DNA from: Triticum aestivum
Lineage: Eukaryota; Streptophyta; Magnoliopsida; Poales; Poaceae
DNA length: 64,000 bases
Direction: 5' to 3'
NCBI RefSeq assembly: GCF_018294505.1
Contig: NC_057802.1
Location: 308,500,961-308,564,960 of the forward strand
In this document: positions 54,233 to 64,000 of the stretch, one piece after another
Layout of the letters: each line of letters opens with the position of its first letter
Position numbering within the stretch: the stretch's first letter is position 1
Position numbers and translations under genes: made by a program
The notes under the pieces: model-generated
Seen by the model: only the letters and a program-made list of their open reading frames with translations
What the model was told of the DNA's origin: nothing
The model's database searches: none

Positions 54233-55898
54233 TGATACGTCTCCAACGTATCTATAATTTTTTATTGTTCCATGCTATTATATTATCCATCTAGGATGTT
54301 TTATATGCATTTATATGCTATTTTATATGATTTTTGGGACTAACCTATTAACCTAGAGCCCAGTGCAAGTTTTTGTTTTGTCCTTGTTTTTGAGTATCGC
54401 TGAAAAGGAAAACCAAACGGAGTCCAGTTGACCTGAAATTTGACGGAGATTATTTTTGGACCAGAAGAAGCCCATAGAGTATCGGAGATGGGCCAGAAGA
54501 GTCCCGAGGCACCCACGAGGGTGGGGGCACACCCTACCCCCTGGGCGCGCCCCCTACCTCGTGGCCACCTCGGATACCCCCCTGACTTGTTCCCGACGCC
54601 AAAACCTCTTATATATATACAGAAACCCCCAGAACATAACCTAGATCGGGAGTTCCGCAACCGCAAGCCTTTGTAGCCACGAAAAACCAATCGGGACCCT
54701 GTTACGGCACCCTGCCGGAGGGGGGAACCCTCTCCGGTGGCCATCTTCATCATCCCGGCACTCTCCATGACGAGGAGGGAGTAGTTCACCATCGAGGCTG
54801 AGGGTATGTACCAGTAGCTATGTTTTTATCTCTCTCTCTCTCGTGTTCTTGATTCGGCACGATCTTGATGTATCGCGTGCTTTGCTATTATAGTTGGATC
54901 TTATGATGTTTCTCCCCCTCTATTCTCTTGTAATGGATTGAGTTTTCCCTTTGAAGTTATCTTATCAGATTGAGTCTTTAAGGATTTGAGAACACTTTAT
55001 GTATGTCTTGCGTGGGATACCCGTGGTGACAATGGGGTATTCTATTGATTCACTTGATGTATGTTTTGGTGATCAACTTGCGGGTTCCGTGACCTTGGGA
55101 ATCTATGCATAGGAGTTGGCACACGTTTTCGTCTTGACTCTCCTGTAGAAACTTTGGGGCACTCTTTGAAGTTCTTTGTGTTGGTTGAATAGATGAATCT
55201 GAGATTGTGTGATGCATATCGTATAATCATACCCACGGATACTTTAGGTGACATTAGGGTTTTCGTTGATTTGTGTCTCAAGGTGTTATTCTAGTACGCA
55301 CTCTATGATGGATCGAACGGAAAGAATAGCTTCGTGTTATTTTACTACGGACTCTTGAATAGATCGATCAGAAAGGATAACTTTGAGGTGGTTTCGTACC
55401 CTACAATAATCTCTTCGTGTTCTCCGCTATTAGTGACTTTGGAGTGCCTCTTTGTTGCATGTTGAGGGATACTTATATGATCCAATTATGTTATTATATT
55501 GACAGAACTTGCACTAGTGAAAGTATGAACCCTAGGCCTTGTTTCCTAGCATTGCAATACCGTTTACGCTCACTTTTATCGCTTGTTACCTTGCTGTTTT
55601 TATATTTTCAGATTACAAAAACCTATATCTACCATCCATATTGCACTTGTATCACCATCTCTTCGCCGAACTAGTGCACCTACACAATTTACCATTGTAT
55701 TGGGTGTGTTGGGGACACAAGAGACTTTTTGTTATTTGGTTGCAGGGTTGTTTGAGAGAGACCATCTTCATCCTACGCCTCCCACGGATTGATAAACCTT
55801 AGGTCATCCACTTGAGGGAAACTTGCTACTGTCCTACGAACCTCTGCACTTGGAGGCCCAACAACGTCTACAAGAAGAAGGTTGTGTAGTAGACATCA
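54233..55898 (+). repeat. Element F 3' LTR
   Basis: It starts TGATACGTCTCCAACG and ends GTAGTAGACATCA. It is highly similar to the 5' LTR, with a few indels (for example an extra ACACCCTACCCCCTGGGCG-type stretch near 54529 and a shorter TC tract). Confidence 0.92.
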
Positions 55899-57889
55899 AA
55901 ACTCTGTATACTCTGGCTCGGGTTGAAGTCATCCCCTTTCGTCGCCTTCCCCCAGCCTCTGTACCTCACGAGCTTGTTGTGGGAGGAGATGTTGGTGAAG
56001 CTCTCTGGATGATCGAGGTCATCCTCAGAGAATGCCTTGGCCTTCTTGAACGGGGCCATATGGGCCATGGCATAGAGGTCGTATAGCGGTGGCACTTCCT
56101 TCTTGTTGTGTTTCGCCTAAAAGAGAGGAACAACATATTAGTTAAGGGCTGAAGCTAGCATGAAGAATGAAATTGCATAAATCGTTAAGGGCTGAAACCA
56201 CATACCCAATGATCCCCGTACTCAAACCGGTTGGAGCTCCCTCGATGGTGTGGCACACCTCGCATTTGGGAACGCTTATCCCTGGCCTTGTTGTGTTTGG
56301 CTAGCCATTGGGGAGAGCACCACTCATCCACCAATGCCTCCCAACAGTCCATCATATCCGCACACCACCTCGGGGGCACCTAAGTTTGGCAAAGAGAAAT
56401 TTCAGCGCTTCGCCTATGAATGAAATCAAGGAAACTAAGTACAAGGCCTTAAGAATAGGTAATTACCTTCATGTACTTCTCCTTACTCAGATACTTGCGG
56501 AGGCACTTCTTCTTGGCCCTCCTAATGTTAGTCTAGGCGTAGTAGTCTCGAACAGCCTGCACCCTAGCCTCGTGTCGTAAGTTCTGAAGTAGGCGCTTGC
56601 ACTCGGCTTCGAGAACTCTAGTCGCCTCAGCCTCGTGTTCCTCAGCAACCCTGTAGAAGGTCTGCAATCGAACAGGACAACACTGATTAGTACAATCACT
56701 AGGTAATGTTGATTTTTAATTCTGTAAAGTAGAAATTACCCAAAACCGCCGCCTCACAATGTCAGCCACCGTCTCGCACATGACACCGTCGACCCTCTCC
56801 TCTAGCGGGGTCGGGGCAGCCACGTACAGCTCCCAGCTCATTGCTAGCTGTGGAGCCTGACCCTCACCGGGCAACGTGACCCACCCCGGGAAGTGGTGCC
56901 GGACTAGAGTAACAAGGACCTGGTTGGGCCTGCGGACACCATCGGGGTGTATCCAACCCTTGCAGTATGACAAGGCCAACGCATTAGATATTAATTTGAA
57001 GAAACATGAAGGACAAAGGTTAAAACAGAGTAAATGCACTTACTTCTCCCCATTAGGATGAATCAACCACCTCTGATCACGGGTCGCCGGCATGGCCGGG
57101 AGCTTCGTACCACCACGTTGGTAGACCTTCTTGCCCTGCTCAACCAGCTCGCCATCGCTAAAACTATCATCAGACCAGGTCTCCTCGCCATCAGCATGGC
57201 CACTAGTCTCTGGAGTCACCTGGGACGAAGACTCTGGGACCGGAGTCTCGTGGGACGAAGATTCTGGGCCCGAGTCTCCTGGGACGAAGGCTCGGCGACA
57301 CGAGGCTCGTCAGCCTGAGGCTCATGGACTGGAGTCCGAGATGGGTCCAAGTCTGACGGCTCCACCTGAGACGGAGCACTCCGGTGGTCCAGAGAATCGG
57401 CTTCGGGTGGCGGCGAGGAAGGCACAACAGCCTTCCTACCTCTCCTGCCGCCACGTCCACCTCTAGATCCTCTCTTCGTCTTCCCCCGACCTCTCCCGGC
57501 TGAAGAAGAAGGGCCCGCCGGTGTCGGCATGTTGTCTACGAGCACTCTACGAAGCTTCTGGGGTGGAATATAGCCACCCCTCCCAGCACGCGCCGAGGAA
57601 GAAGGAGGCTCGGAGCGCTCTCGACCTGCGCCCACCATCCGTCAACACCTGCAATGACAAAGAGTAAACAAAATTAGTACAACATAAACATAATAAAAAA
57701 ATTGGTGGGTGAAAACAACACCAAAACACCTTTTCTGATATTTCAAGCTTTTCGAATATTTACATAGGAAATATTCTCAATAAATTCCAAGAAAATTATC
57801 GTATGTAAAAAATTCCATATTTGGTTATCTTGCCAAGTATCATCTCTTGGAGAACAAAATGACATCACCAAAACCCCTCAAACTACTTA

Positions 57890-58670
57890 ACCTAACTAAC
57901 CTATAAACTAACCTAACTAACCTAGTCTAAAGATAACTAACCTAACTGACCTAGAAAATCAAACTAACCTAACTAACACCTTCTACTTATTCTAAAGATA
58001 ATTAACCTAACCTAACTAACCTAGCTACCTAAACTAAAGTAAATTAACCTAAAATAAACTCCTTTCCCCCTCGATCTTTCTTTTTCTTCTTCTTCCTTCT
58101 TTTCCTTCTTCCTCTTATTTTTCTTCTTCATTTTCCTTATTTTCCTTTTTCCTCTTCACTTCTACTTTTTCTTCTTTTCTTCTTAATATAAAAAACAAAC
58201 CTAAAATCTAACCTACAATCTACTAACCTAAAAAAGCTAACCTACAATATACAATCTACTAACCGAATTAAAGCAACTAAATATACTAACCTAATTAAAG
58301 CAACTAAAGCTACTAACCTAAAGCAACTAAATCAACTAACCTAAAGCAACTAAACTAAAGCAACTAAATGTACTAACCTAAAGCAACTAAATCAACTAAC
58401 CTAAATCAACTAATTAACCTAAAGCAACTAAATCTACTAACGTAAAGCAACTAGATCAACTAACCTAAAGCAACTAAATGTACTAACCTAAAGCAACTAA
58501 ATCAACTAACCTAAAGCAACTAAATCAACTAACCTAAATCAACTAATTAACCTAAAGCAACTAAATCTACTAACGTAAAGCAACTAGATCAACTAACCTA
58601 AAGCAACTAAATGTACTAACCTAAAGCAACTAAATCAACTAACCTAAAGCAACTAAATCAACTAAAACAA
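57890..58670. repeat. CTAACCTAAAGCAACTAAAT minisatellite with higher-order repeat
   Basis: About 780 bp is built from 14-24-bp units of CTAACCTAAAGCAACTAAAT and variants, with a T/C-rich interlude near 58065-58190. A larger block recurs with a 133-bp period (CGTAAAGCAACTAGATCAAC at 58441 and 58574). It is non-coding, upstream of the CACTA gene. Confidence 0.85.
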
Positions 58671-58699
58671 CAAGAAAAAAAGAAAAAATAAAGGGCAGA

Positions 58700-58970
58700 A
58701 CCTCACCAGGGGGCGGAGCGCTGATGGGCGGCGGGGGCGGCTGGAGGGAGAGGCGCCGGGCGGGGGGAGCAGCGCCGGGCGGCTGGCGGCCTGAGCGCCG
58801 GGCGGCGGGGCGGCGGGCGGCCTCGGGGGTCGGGTGCGGTGGGGGTCGGCGGCGGCGGCGGCGGTGGGGGTCGCTGGCGGGGGCGGCTCGGGCACGGGGA
58901 GGGGAGAGAGACAGAGGGGAGAGAAAGAGGATGGCGGGGGCGGGGGCGCGGGCGCTGTCATTTTTTGATA
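58700..58970. other. CpG-rich island near the CACTA 5' end
   Basis: GGCGG/CGGGCGG-rich DNA in an otherwise AT-rich setting. It gives spurious Pro/Ala-rich frames on the minus strand and Gly/Arg-rich ones on the plus strand. It lies upstream of the minus-strand CACTA gene, so a promoter or 5' leader role is plausible but unproven. Confidence 0.5.
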
Positions 58971-58974
58971 GGTC

Positions 58975-59336
58975 GAATCTCTTTGCCATCTGCTAGCAGA
59001 CGGCAAAGAGCCTAGGTAGTGGGGTTGGGTCGGGGGGAACGGCCATTAGGTGGGCCACTTTCTTTGTCGTCTGCTAGCTGACGGCAAAGAAAGTGGCCAT
59101 TAAGTTCTTCTCGTTAGTGGGCCACCCACCCTCTTTGTCGTCGGCTAGCTGACGGCAAAGCTTCTAAGCCGTCAGCTAGCTCACGGCAAAGAGCAGGCTG
59201 ACGGCAAACATGTTCTTTGTCGTCAGCTCATTCTTTGCCGTCAGTTTTCGTCAAGCTGATGGCAAATACCCTCTTTGCCATCAGCTAGCTGACGGCAAAG
59301 CGCTGGCCGACGGCAAAGATCCTGATTCCAGTAGTG
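58975..59336. repeat. Right subterminal repeats of the CACTA element
   Basis: Many CTTTGCCGTC / GACGGCAAAG and GTCAGCTAGCTGACGG copies lie here, several forming inverted pairs (for example GCTAGCTGACGGCAAAG). It ends in the inverted terminal repeat at 59336. Confidence 0.85.
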
Positions 59337-61586
59337 ATATTACCACTTCTAAGTCTGGTTTCGAAACCTCACAATTTTTTGCGCAGGGGTCAGCCACCGA
59401 GAAGTCATGTATGGGGTTGACACGATGACTTCCGATTACTCTGTCATCCGAAGTTCCAAAATGAAATTCAGCATTTTTGGAGCCTATTCCATTCTGCCGT
59501 AGGCGCCGGCGCTGATCAACAAACCATTCATTTTTGCGAAATACATGTAGGGCAAACCTCATTACCTTCAGCACCCTTGCTCTGAGAACAAAGAACCTGG
59601 CGAATATAATCTCTAGTAAGGTCCCTCGATAGGAGTTCAAAGTAATTTCTGAGAGATGCAAATCTAGGCATTCGACGTGATTGTTATATTATATGACATT
59701 GTCGACCACTGGGCCTAATCTTATCTGCAAAAGAAGAAAATGTGTTAGGGCCTACATGCATTTTTGAACACTACTACAGGCCTATTTGGTTTGCAGGATT
59801 TGTAAAATGCACTAACATGCCATCTTTGGTCTGACATGATTAACATGGGCATTTGATTACATTCTGGAAAATGTAGCCTTCTTCACAAGAGGTTGGAGTG
59901 GATGAAAAGTTCCCTAAGAAAACTAGTACAGATGAATCCAAAGGAGAAATGCTTATTGATTATAACCATATGGATCAAGCAACCAATATGGGGGGGGCAT
60001 GTATGTACTGAAATCCTCCAAAAGAATCCTTCAGAAATCGTAGTACATTGTCTTTGTAAACTTGGAAAAAGGTGTCACAAATTGAACTCCCTTATGGTTA
60101 ACATTTAACAGGAAAGGAACATCACCTTGATATATAGTTTCTCCAGGCACAGAAAGCATCTCAGGAAACTGACAACTTGCTCCAGGTTGGGGCCGATAGA
60201 TTCTAGTGCAAAGACCTTGACTGTGTGCATTTTGGGGTCAAGCTTGTCGGAATCATTTTTTGAATGACAGACGAACAAACATCTTCAAAATTAGAAATAA
60301 TGTTAATTTGTAGAAGGAGAGGTAGAAGGCGGTTGTTGTAGCTGAACGGGTGTGGATCCAATAACAAGTTCGGAGTATTTGTCAGACGTGTAGCCCACCA
60401 CTGTCAATTTCAGCGCAGAAATGACATTGATTCTTGTTGGATCTTCTTGATCAACTACAAGTAATCTCTCAACTGCAGGTGTGTCCTCAATGACCATACT
60501 ATGGTACACATCTTCTGATGTCTTCCTGCCGCACTAGCAACACGCATAAATAGTCCGGAGAGTCATGGAGGTGATGTGGAAGGTACTCAACCCATGGATC
60601 GCCTGAAGACGAAGGTACTCGAGTGCATTACAGCCACGGAGCAGGCGGTCCATGTCACCATTTGAGAGGCAGACGGCGACGAGCTCGAGGTGCTTCAGTC
60701 GTGGTAGAATAATAGCGGGTGCGTCATTAAGGGGGGATGGCAGTTCCTGAACTTGGCGACGCGCAGCTTGGACGCGAGGCAGAGGGCGGACGTTGGCAGC
60801 TGTAGGATCGAAAGTATGTCTAGAGGGGGGGGTGATTAGACTACTTGACCAAATAAAATCTAGCCTTTTCCCAATTTTAAGTCTTGGCAGATTTTAGCAA
60901 CTTAGCACTAGTCAAGTAAACAACCTACACATGCAAGTCTAAGAGTATTGCAGTGGAATGTAAAACATTGCACATGAAGGTAAAGGGAGGAGTTTGGAGG
61001 GAGCAAACGAAATGTAGACATGGAGATCCGATAGGTGGTGCTATCGTACATCCACGTTGATGGAGACTTCAACCCACGAAGGGTAACAGTTGCGCGAGTC
61101 CACGGAGGGCTCCACCCATGAAGGGTCCACGAAGAAGCAACCTTGTCTATCCCACCATGGCCATCGCCCACGAAGGACTTGCCTCACTAGGGTAGATCTT
61201 CATGAAGTAGGCGATCGCATTGCCCGTACAAACTCCTTGGTTCAACTCCACAATCTTGACGGAGGCTCCCAAGTGACACCTAACCAATCTAGGAGACACC
61301 ACTCTCCAAAAGGTGATAGGTGGTGCGTTGATGATGAACTCCTTGCTCTTGTGCTTCAAATGATAGTCTCCCCAGCACTCGACTCTCTCTCACAGATTTG
61401 GATTTGGTTTGAAGATGATTTGAGTGGAAAGCAACTTGGAGAAGGCTAGAGATCAAGGTTCATATGGTTGGAATGGAATATCTTGACCTCAACACATGAA
61501 TAGGTGGTTCTCTCTCAGAAAATGTATGATGGAAGTGTAGGCATATTCTGATGGCTCTCTCCATGAATGAAGAGTTGGTGGAGGGG

Positions 61587-61594
61587 TATATATA
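61587..61594 (-). promoter_or_regulatory. TATA box of the solo copia LTR
   Basis: TATATATA in the context GGAGGCTATATATACCCC, as in D at 26154-26161. Confidence 0.65.
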
Positions 61595-61629
61595 GCCTCC
61601 ACACAAAATCTAACCGTTACACACAAATC

Positions 61630-62100
61630 ACCAAACTCGGTGGGACCAAATAATGAAACTTGGTCAGACCGATTTAGTTCAAAATGTGAACATTAGGATT
61701 TTCAGTGGGACCGACATGTCAACTCGGTGGGACCGATTTCATTAAGGTTAGGGCATAACGTAATCTCGGTGAGACTGATTACACAAACTCGGTGGGGCCG
61801 ATTTTGGTAACAATCTAACAGAGAGTTGGTCAGGCAAACTCGGTGGGACCGATTCGCTCATCTCGGTGAGACCGAAATGTTATGAAAGGGAAACAGAGAG
61901 TTTGCATTGCGAACTCGGTGGGACCGATCGCTCATCTCGGCTAGACCGAAACGTTACGAAGGGAAACAGAGAGTTTGCAATCCCATCTCAGTGAGACCGA
62001 GATCCCTATCGGTAAGACCAAAGTGACTAGGGTTTTGTGGCTATGTCAACTTAACTCGGTGGCACCGGATAGAAAGTTTCGGTGGGGCCAAATTTGACAT
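61630..62100 (-). repeat. Array of TCGGT-NNN-ACCGA dyads in the solo copia LTR
   Basis: About fourteen copies of [A/T][A/T]CTCGGTG[G/A]GACCGA, many near-palindromic, spread over 470 bp. They lie upstream (minus orientation) of the TATATATA box near 61587-61594. It is homologous to the shorter array in D at 26220-26480. Confidence 0.8.
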
Positions 62101-62893
62101 TTGGTTTGGGACATTTGTGGATATGAGAAAGTGGTTGAGGGTTTTGGAGCATATCACTAAGAATTTTGAGCAAGCAACCCATTAAGCAACACCTCATCCC
62201 CTTTTAATAGTATTGGCTTTTCCTATGGACTCAATGTGATCTTGGATCACTGAAAGTAAAATGTAGAGTCTTGAGCTTTAGAGCTTGAGCCAATCTTTTG
62301 TCCTTGGCATTTTGAGGGGTCCACATTCCTAATCCATGACATGCCAATCATTGAGGTTTCCTGAAATATTTATCTTGAAATAGCATTAGCTCAATGAGCT
62401 ATATGTTGTTAATAATTACCAAAACCACCCAGGGATAGTTGCACTTTTAGCAGCGAGCGCATATGCCCATCATGAAAAGTGAGCTCCTCAAGCTGATCTA
62501 GGGCGGGGGATCGGAACCAGTCGTCAACCTTGGCTCGGTCCTTGCCGTTGGAACGAAACTTGCCCATTCTAAGGCCTCTGGTTGGGCCAAGGTGACTGCC
62601 GAGGATCTTGGAGAACGCATCCAAGCTTTTGCGATAGCCATGGTAGAGCTCGTGGGTGTCGATAAGGTCGAGAGGGCTGGAGTTCCATAGGGGGCGCCAC
62701 CGTCGGGAAAGGACGGTTGTCCGCGTCCCATATTTGATTGGGAGGAAGGAGATGATGATTGTCAACATATCATCGGGGAGGCTGCTGATGAAGCATAGGC
62801 TTGCTGGAGTCGCTTGCGGTTCTAGCTCGCCCCGCCTCCGCTTGTTGGCAGCCTCGTTCTCCACCTCCGGAGTCTCCTTGTCAGCGGCACTTT

Positions 62894-64000
62894 CTGATAG
62901 AAATGGGAGTACAGGGAATATTTAGTTAAAACAGGGCAATAGAAAAGTGTATTGGTAACTAGAAGTTATTAGGTAGGAATATAGTAAGAAAAGTGAATAA
63001 CAATTGGTTGCTTAAATAGTACACAATTCATTTGATATTGCTGGGTAAGTCAACATGCAGATAGCTGAAAAGAAAACTTACATCAAACAAGGTCTGGACG
63101 GATGATATCGTCGGGGAAGTTAGCATATATCTCATGACCAGGTCCTTTTATGTGCAGTGCAATTCTAGTGCCAGCTTTCAGTTAATAAAACTTAGAAATT
63201 GCTTTCCAAAAGCCAGTGCCAAAATAGAAGTCACCACCTTCATCAAGTCTTACAGTAGCAGCGATTGTAAATCCATGGTTTGTGTGCAGTATGACATCCC
63301 TGTACTCTTGATTTATGTCAAGGGAAAGATTGTGCACTACAGATTATGTTGCATAGCAAGGGACGCGCTGCAGAAAATGGTAGGATTGTTAAATAAAATA
63401 TGGTAACATGCAAATATGGGCCCAAATTGAAAGAACTGTACAGCAGTCGGAATCGAAGGACAAAAATCTGTAATTAAACAGATAGGGTAAACATGATGTC
63501 ATGGAAATATGAGAGTAATCGAAAGAACAATACATCATTAATTTGCCTAATATAGAAAGAAGAGGGGGAAAATCCCCTTTGACGTATATGGTGCATGTGG
63601 CACCTTTTATCCAAATGTAGTAATATTTAGAATATGTCCAGGAAAGTAGGCTGTGCCAGCCGATTTAGGGTGAGATTGAACATATCGCGCACATCCTCAA
63701 GTCATCTGGTATGGTGAGATGGAATGTCTGGCGGAGGCCGCAAGGTCCTGATGTGTCCACGCACTATACACTCTATGAACGGAAGAAAACCCTCAAATCA
63801 GCTCGAATAAAAATGAATTCACGGCGATTTCGGCCGAGTGATTAAAGGAGGCAGATGAACTGGGATAAGAGATGAGCTAATATCTCATTAAATTAGTTAC
63901 CTTGTTGTCCATGAGAAAGAACCCTCAATATGGCAGATTCCCCAACCGAGCGGAGCTGGGTCGACCGCGAGCAGCGTCGAGAAAGTCGATGGTGATAAGC
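62894..64000. other. Upstream region of the F-box gene
   Basis: No confident gene. On the minus strand an ATG at 63912 begins a four-codon mini-exon (MDNK) directly followed by a GTAACT donor. It could be the first exon of the F-box gene, but the phase to the exon at 62893 does not fit without another exon. A short segment near 63135-63080 (minus) ends in GTAAGT and could be one. Both are guesses. Confidence 0.3.

Larger units (their letters stand above)
49109..55898 (+). mobile_element. Element F: LARD-like gypsy LTR retrotransposon inside the CACTA gene
   Basis: LTRs lie at 49109-50763 (1655 bp) and 54233-55898 (1666 bp). A tRNA-Asp-type primer site is at 50773-50790 and a polypurine run AAGCTTGGGGATGC precedes the 3' LTR. 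The interior has two short ORFs, a conserved hairpin motif, three loop-conserved hairpins and no enzyme domains. Flanks read GAGCT (49104-49108) and AAACT (55899-55903). On the minus strand this is AGCTC versus AGTTT, a TSD that fits if two C-to-T transitions occurred. It lies within the CACTA transposase-associated gene. Confidence 0.9.
48660..57638 (-). pseudogene. CACTA Transposase_24 (Ptta/En/Spm)-type gene, split by element F
   Basis: Exons on the minus strand: 57638 to about 57044 (MVGAGRERSE; Arg/Gly-rich GRGRGKTKRGSRGG, acidic middle, ending DQRWLIHPNGEK); about 56968-56740 (GWIHPDGVRRPNQVLVTLVR, WELYVAAPTPLEERVDGVM); about 56665-56466 (TFYRVAEEHEAEATRVLEAE, KKKCLRKYLSKEKYMK); about 56381-56206 (VPPRWCADMMDCWEALVDEW, GSSNRFEYGDHW); about 56118-55899 (AKHNKKEVPPLYDLYAMAHM). 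After element F come 49108 to about 48800 (VMLSGDGMKHGSVAIGD, then a coiled coil ELEQRTARMLEEERNR) and about 48730-48660. The WxxL/GSxNRFxYG pattern is typical of PF03004. Breaks: TAG in the third exon (DYYA*TNIRR), TGA after SVAIGD, and element F. Exon limits are approximate. The protein family accompanies, but is not, the TNP2 transposase. Confidence 0.75.
39646..59336 (-). mobile_element. 19.7-kb CACTA (En/Spm) transposon carrying nested retrotransposons
   Basis: The ends are inverted repeats: CACTACAGGAATCAGG at 39646 and, on the other strand, CACTACTGGAATCAGG ending at 59336. A perfect 3-bp duplication, ATA, flanks them (39643-39645 and 59337-59339). Subterminal regions are packed with CTTTGCCGTC-type repeats. 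The only gene is a Transposase_24-type ORF on the minus strand (57638 to about 48660), broken by stops and by element F. There is no TNP2/TNPD-type transposase, so it depends on a relative. Elements G and F account for about 14 kb of its length. Confidence 0.95.
60802..62449 (-). mobile_element. Solo LTR of a Ty1-copia family (same as element D)
   Basis: This 1648-bp LTR has a perfect GCAGC duplication (60797-60801 and 62450-62454). In minus orientation it starts TAAAAGTGCAACTATCC (TG mutated to TA) and ends CATACTTTCGATCCTACA. It matches the partial LTR of D (25361-26793) but is complete at the outer end. It lies in the coding region of the F-box gene. Confidence 0.93.
59340..62893 (-). pseudogene. 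F-box / LRR / FBD gene, disrupted by a solo LTR and a CACTA element
   Basis: Exon from the acceptor at 62893 (TTTCTATCAG on the minus strand): KRRRG, then an F-box (ISSLPDDMLTIIISFLPIKY, TTVLSRRWRPLW). The LRR-like region continues as LEELTFHDGHMRSL | solo LTR 60802-62449 | PTSALCLASKLR; removing the LTR and one GCAGC restores frame exactly. Then come LLRGCNALEYLRLQ and TSEDVYHSMVIEDTP, ending at a GT donor near 60126. The last exon from 59724 holds the FBD domain (VECLDLHLSEITLNSYRG, VLRARVLKVMRFALHVF). Its final codons lie beyond the CACTA at 39635-39642. Other lesions are a 1-bp deletion in the G run near 60741-60746, TAG at 60534-60536, TAA at 59690-59692 and about 86 bp of extra sequence near 60260-60345. 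Such proteins are substrate receptors of SCF ubiquitin ligases. The first exon is upstream and uncertain. Confidence 0.88.

Noticed and set aside
57890..58670. Regular repeats that could suggest a CRISPR-like array
   Set aside because: Units are adjacent variants without unique spacers, and this is plant nuclear DNA; it is a minisatellite.
58639..59006. Pro/Ala-rich and Gly/Arg-rich frames in the CpG-rich island
   Set aside because: Several frames on both strands are open only because of GCC/CCG composition; no motif, and it lies between CACTA subterminal repeats and a minisatellite.
63134..63406. 90-codon plus-strand ORF upstream of the F-box gene
   Set aside because: No recognisable domain, no homologous frame and no supporting signals; likely chance.

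Overview
This is repeat-dense nuclear DNA from a grass of the wheat tribe (Triticeae: wheat, Aegilops, rye or barley type). I base that on the transposon content: LTR retrotransposons with TGATACGTCTCC-type ends and tRNA-Asp-like primer sites, GC-rich gypsy elements with TGTCGG/CCGACA ends, a copia gag of familiar wheat type, a CACTA element with CTTTGCCGTC subterminal repeats, and a Stowaway MITE. There is no bacterial, plastid or viral gene block, and no rRNA or tRNA gene. Nearly all of the window is transposons inserted into one another. Target-site duplications (TSDs) let most of the nesting be read base by base.

Left part (1-26.8 kb). The outermost layer is a truncated copia element (D, minus strand, about 22886-26793). 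It is interrupted by a poorly preserved element C (1605-2060, 11094-11302, 22207-22885). C contains the 5' end of a minus-strand gypsy element (1-1604), complete gypsy element A (2061-11093, TSD TATAC) and complete gypsy element B (11303-22206, minus strand, TSD ACTAG). B itself holds a solo LTR (18075-19640, TSD GGCTG). A and B carry a decayed gag-protease gene, a shared internally deleted reverse transcriptase remnant and, on the opposite strand, an intron-containing gene for a PF04195-like plus coiled-coil protein. They are therefore non-autonomous.

Middle (26.8-39.6 kb). A Stowaway MITE and an orphan TATA box precede element E (27374-32936, minus strand). E is a LARD-like retrotransposon with one intact ORF and a long structured non-coding interior. 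After a sharp breakpoint at about 32934 comes DNA rich in GTGTGCGAT-like words. It holds two host-like ORFs: an AP2/ERF-like protein (34851-35687) and a 3'-5' exonuclease-like protein (38100-38777).

Right part (39.6-64 kb). A 19.7-kb CACTA transposon (39646-59336, TSD ATA) sits three codons before the stop codon of an F-box/LRR/FBD gene (minus strand, 62893 to 59340, stop codon at 39635-39637). The same gene also has a solo copia LTR in its LRR region (60802-62449, TSD GCAGC), plus a frameshift and nonsense codons, so it is a pseudogene. Inside the CACTA lie gypsy element G (40459-47744, TSD AAGAC), which has the same antisense-gene architecture as A and B, and LARD-like element F (49109-55898), which splits the CACTA's Transposase_24-type gene.

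Most interesting signals: (1) arrays of small hairpins with one conserved loop and stems that change in a compensating way, present in both LARD-like elements E and F; (2) the conserved antisense, spliced gene in three gypsy elements, with a conserved inverted repeat in front of it and hairpin tandem repeats where the two genes converge; (3) an array of TCGGT-NNN-ACCGA dyads just upstream of the TATA box in the copia LTR; (4) the step-by-step dissection of the F-box gene.
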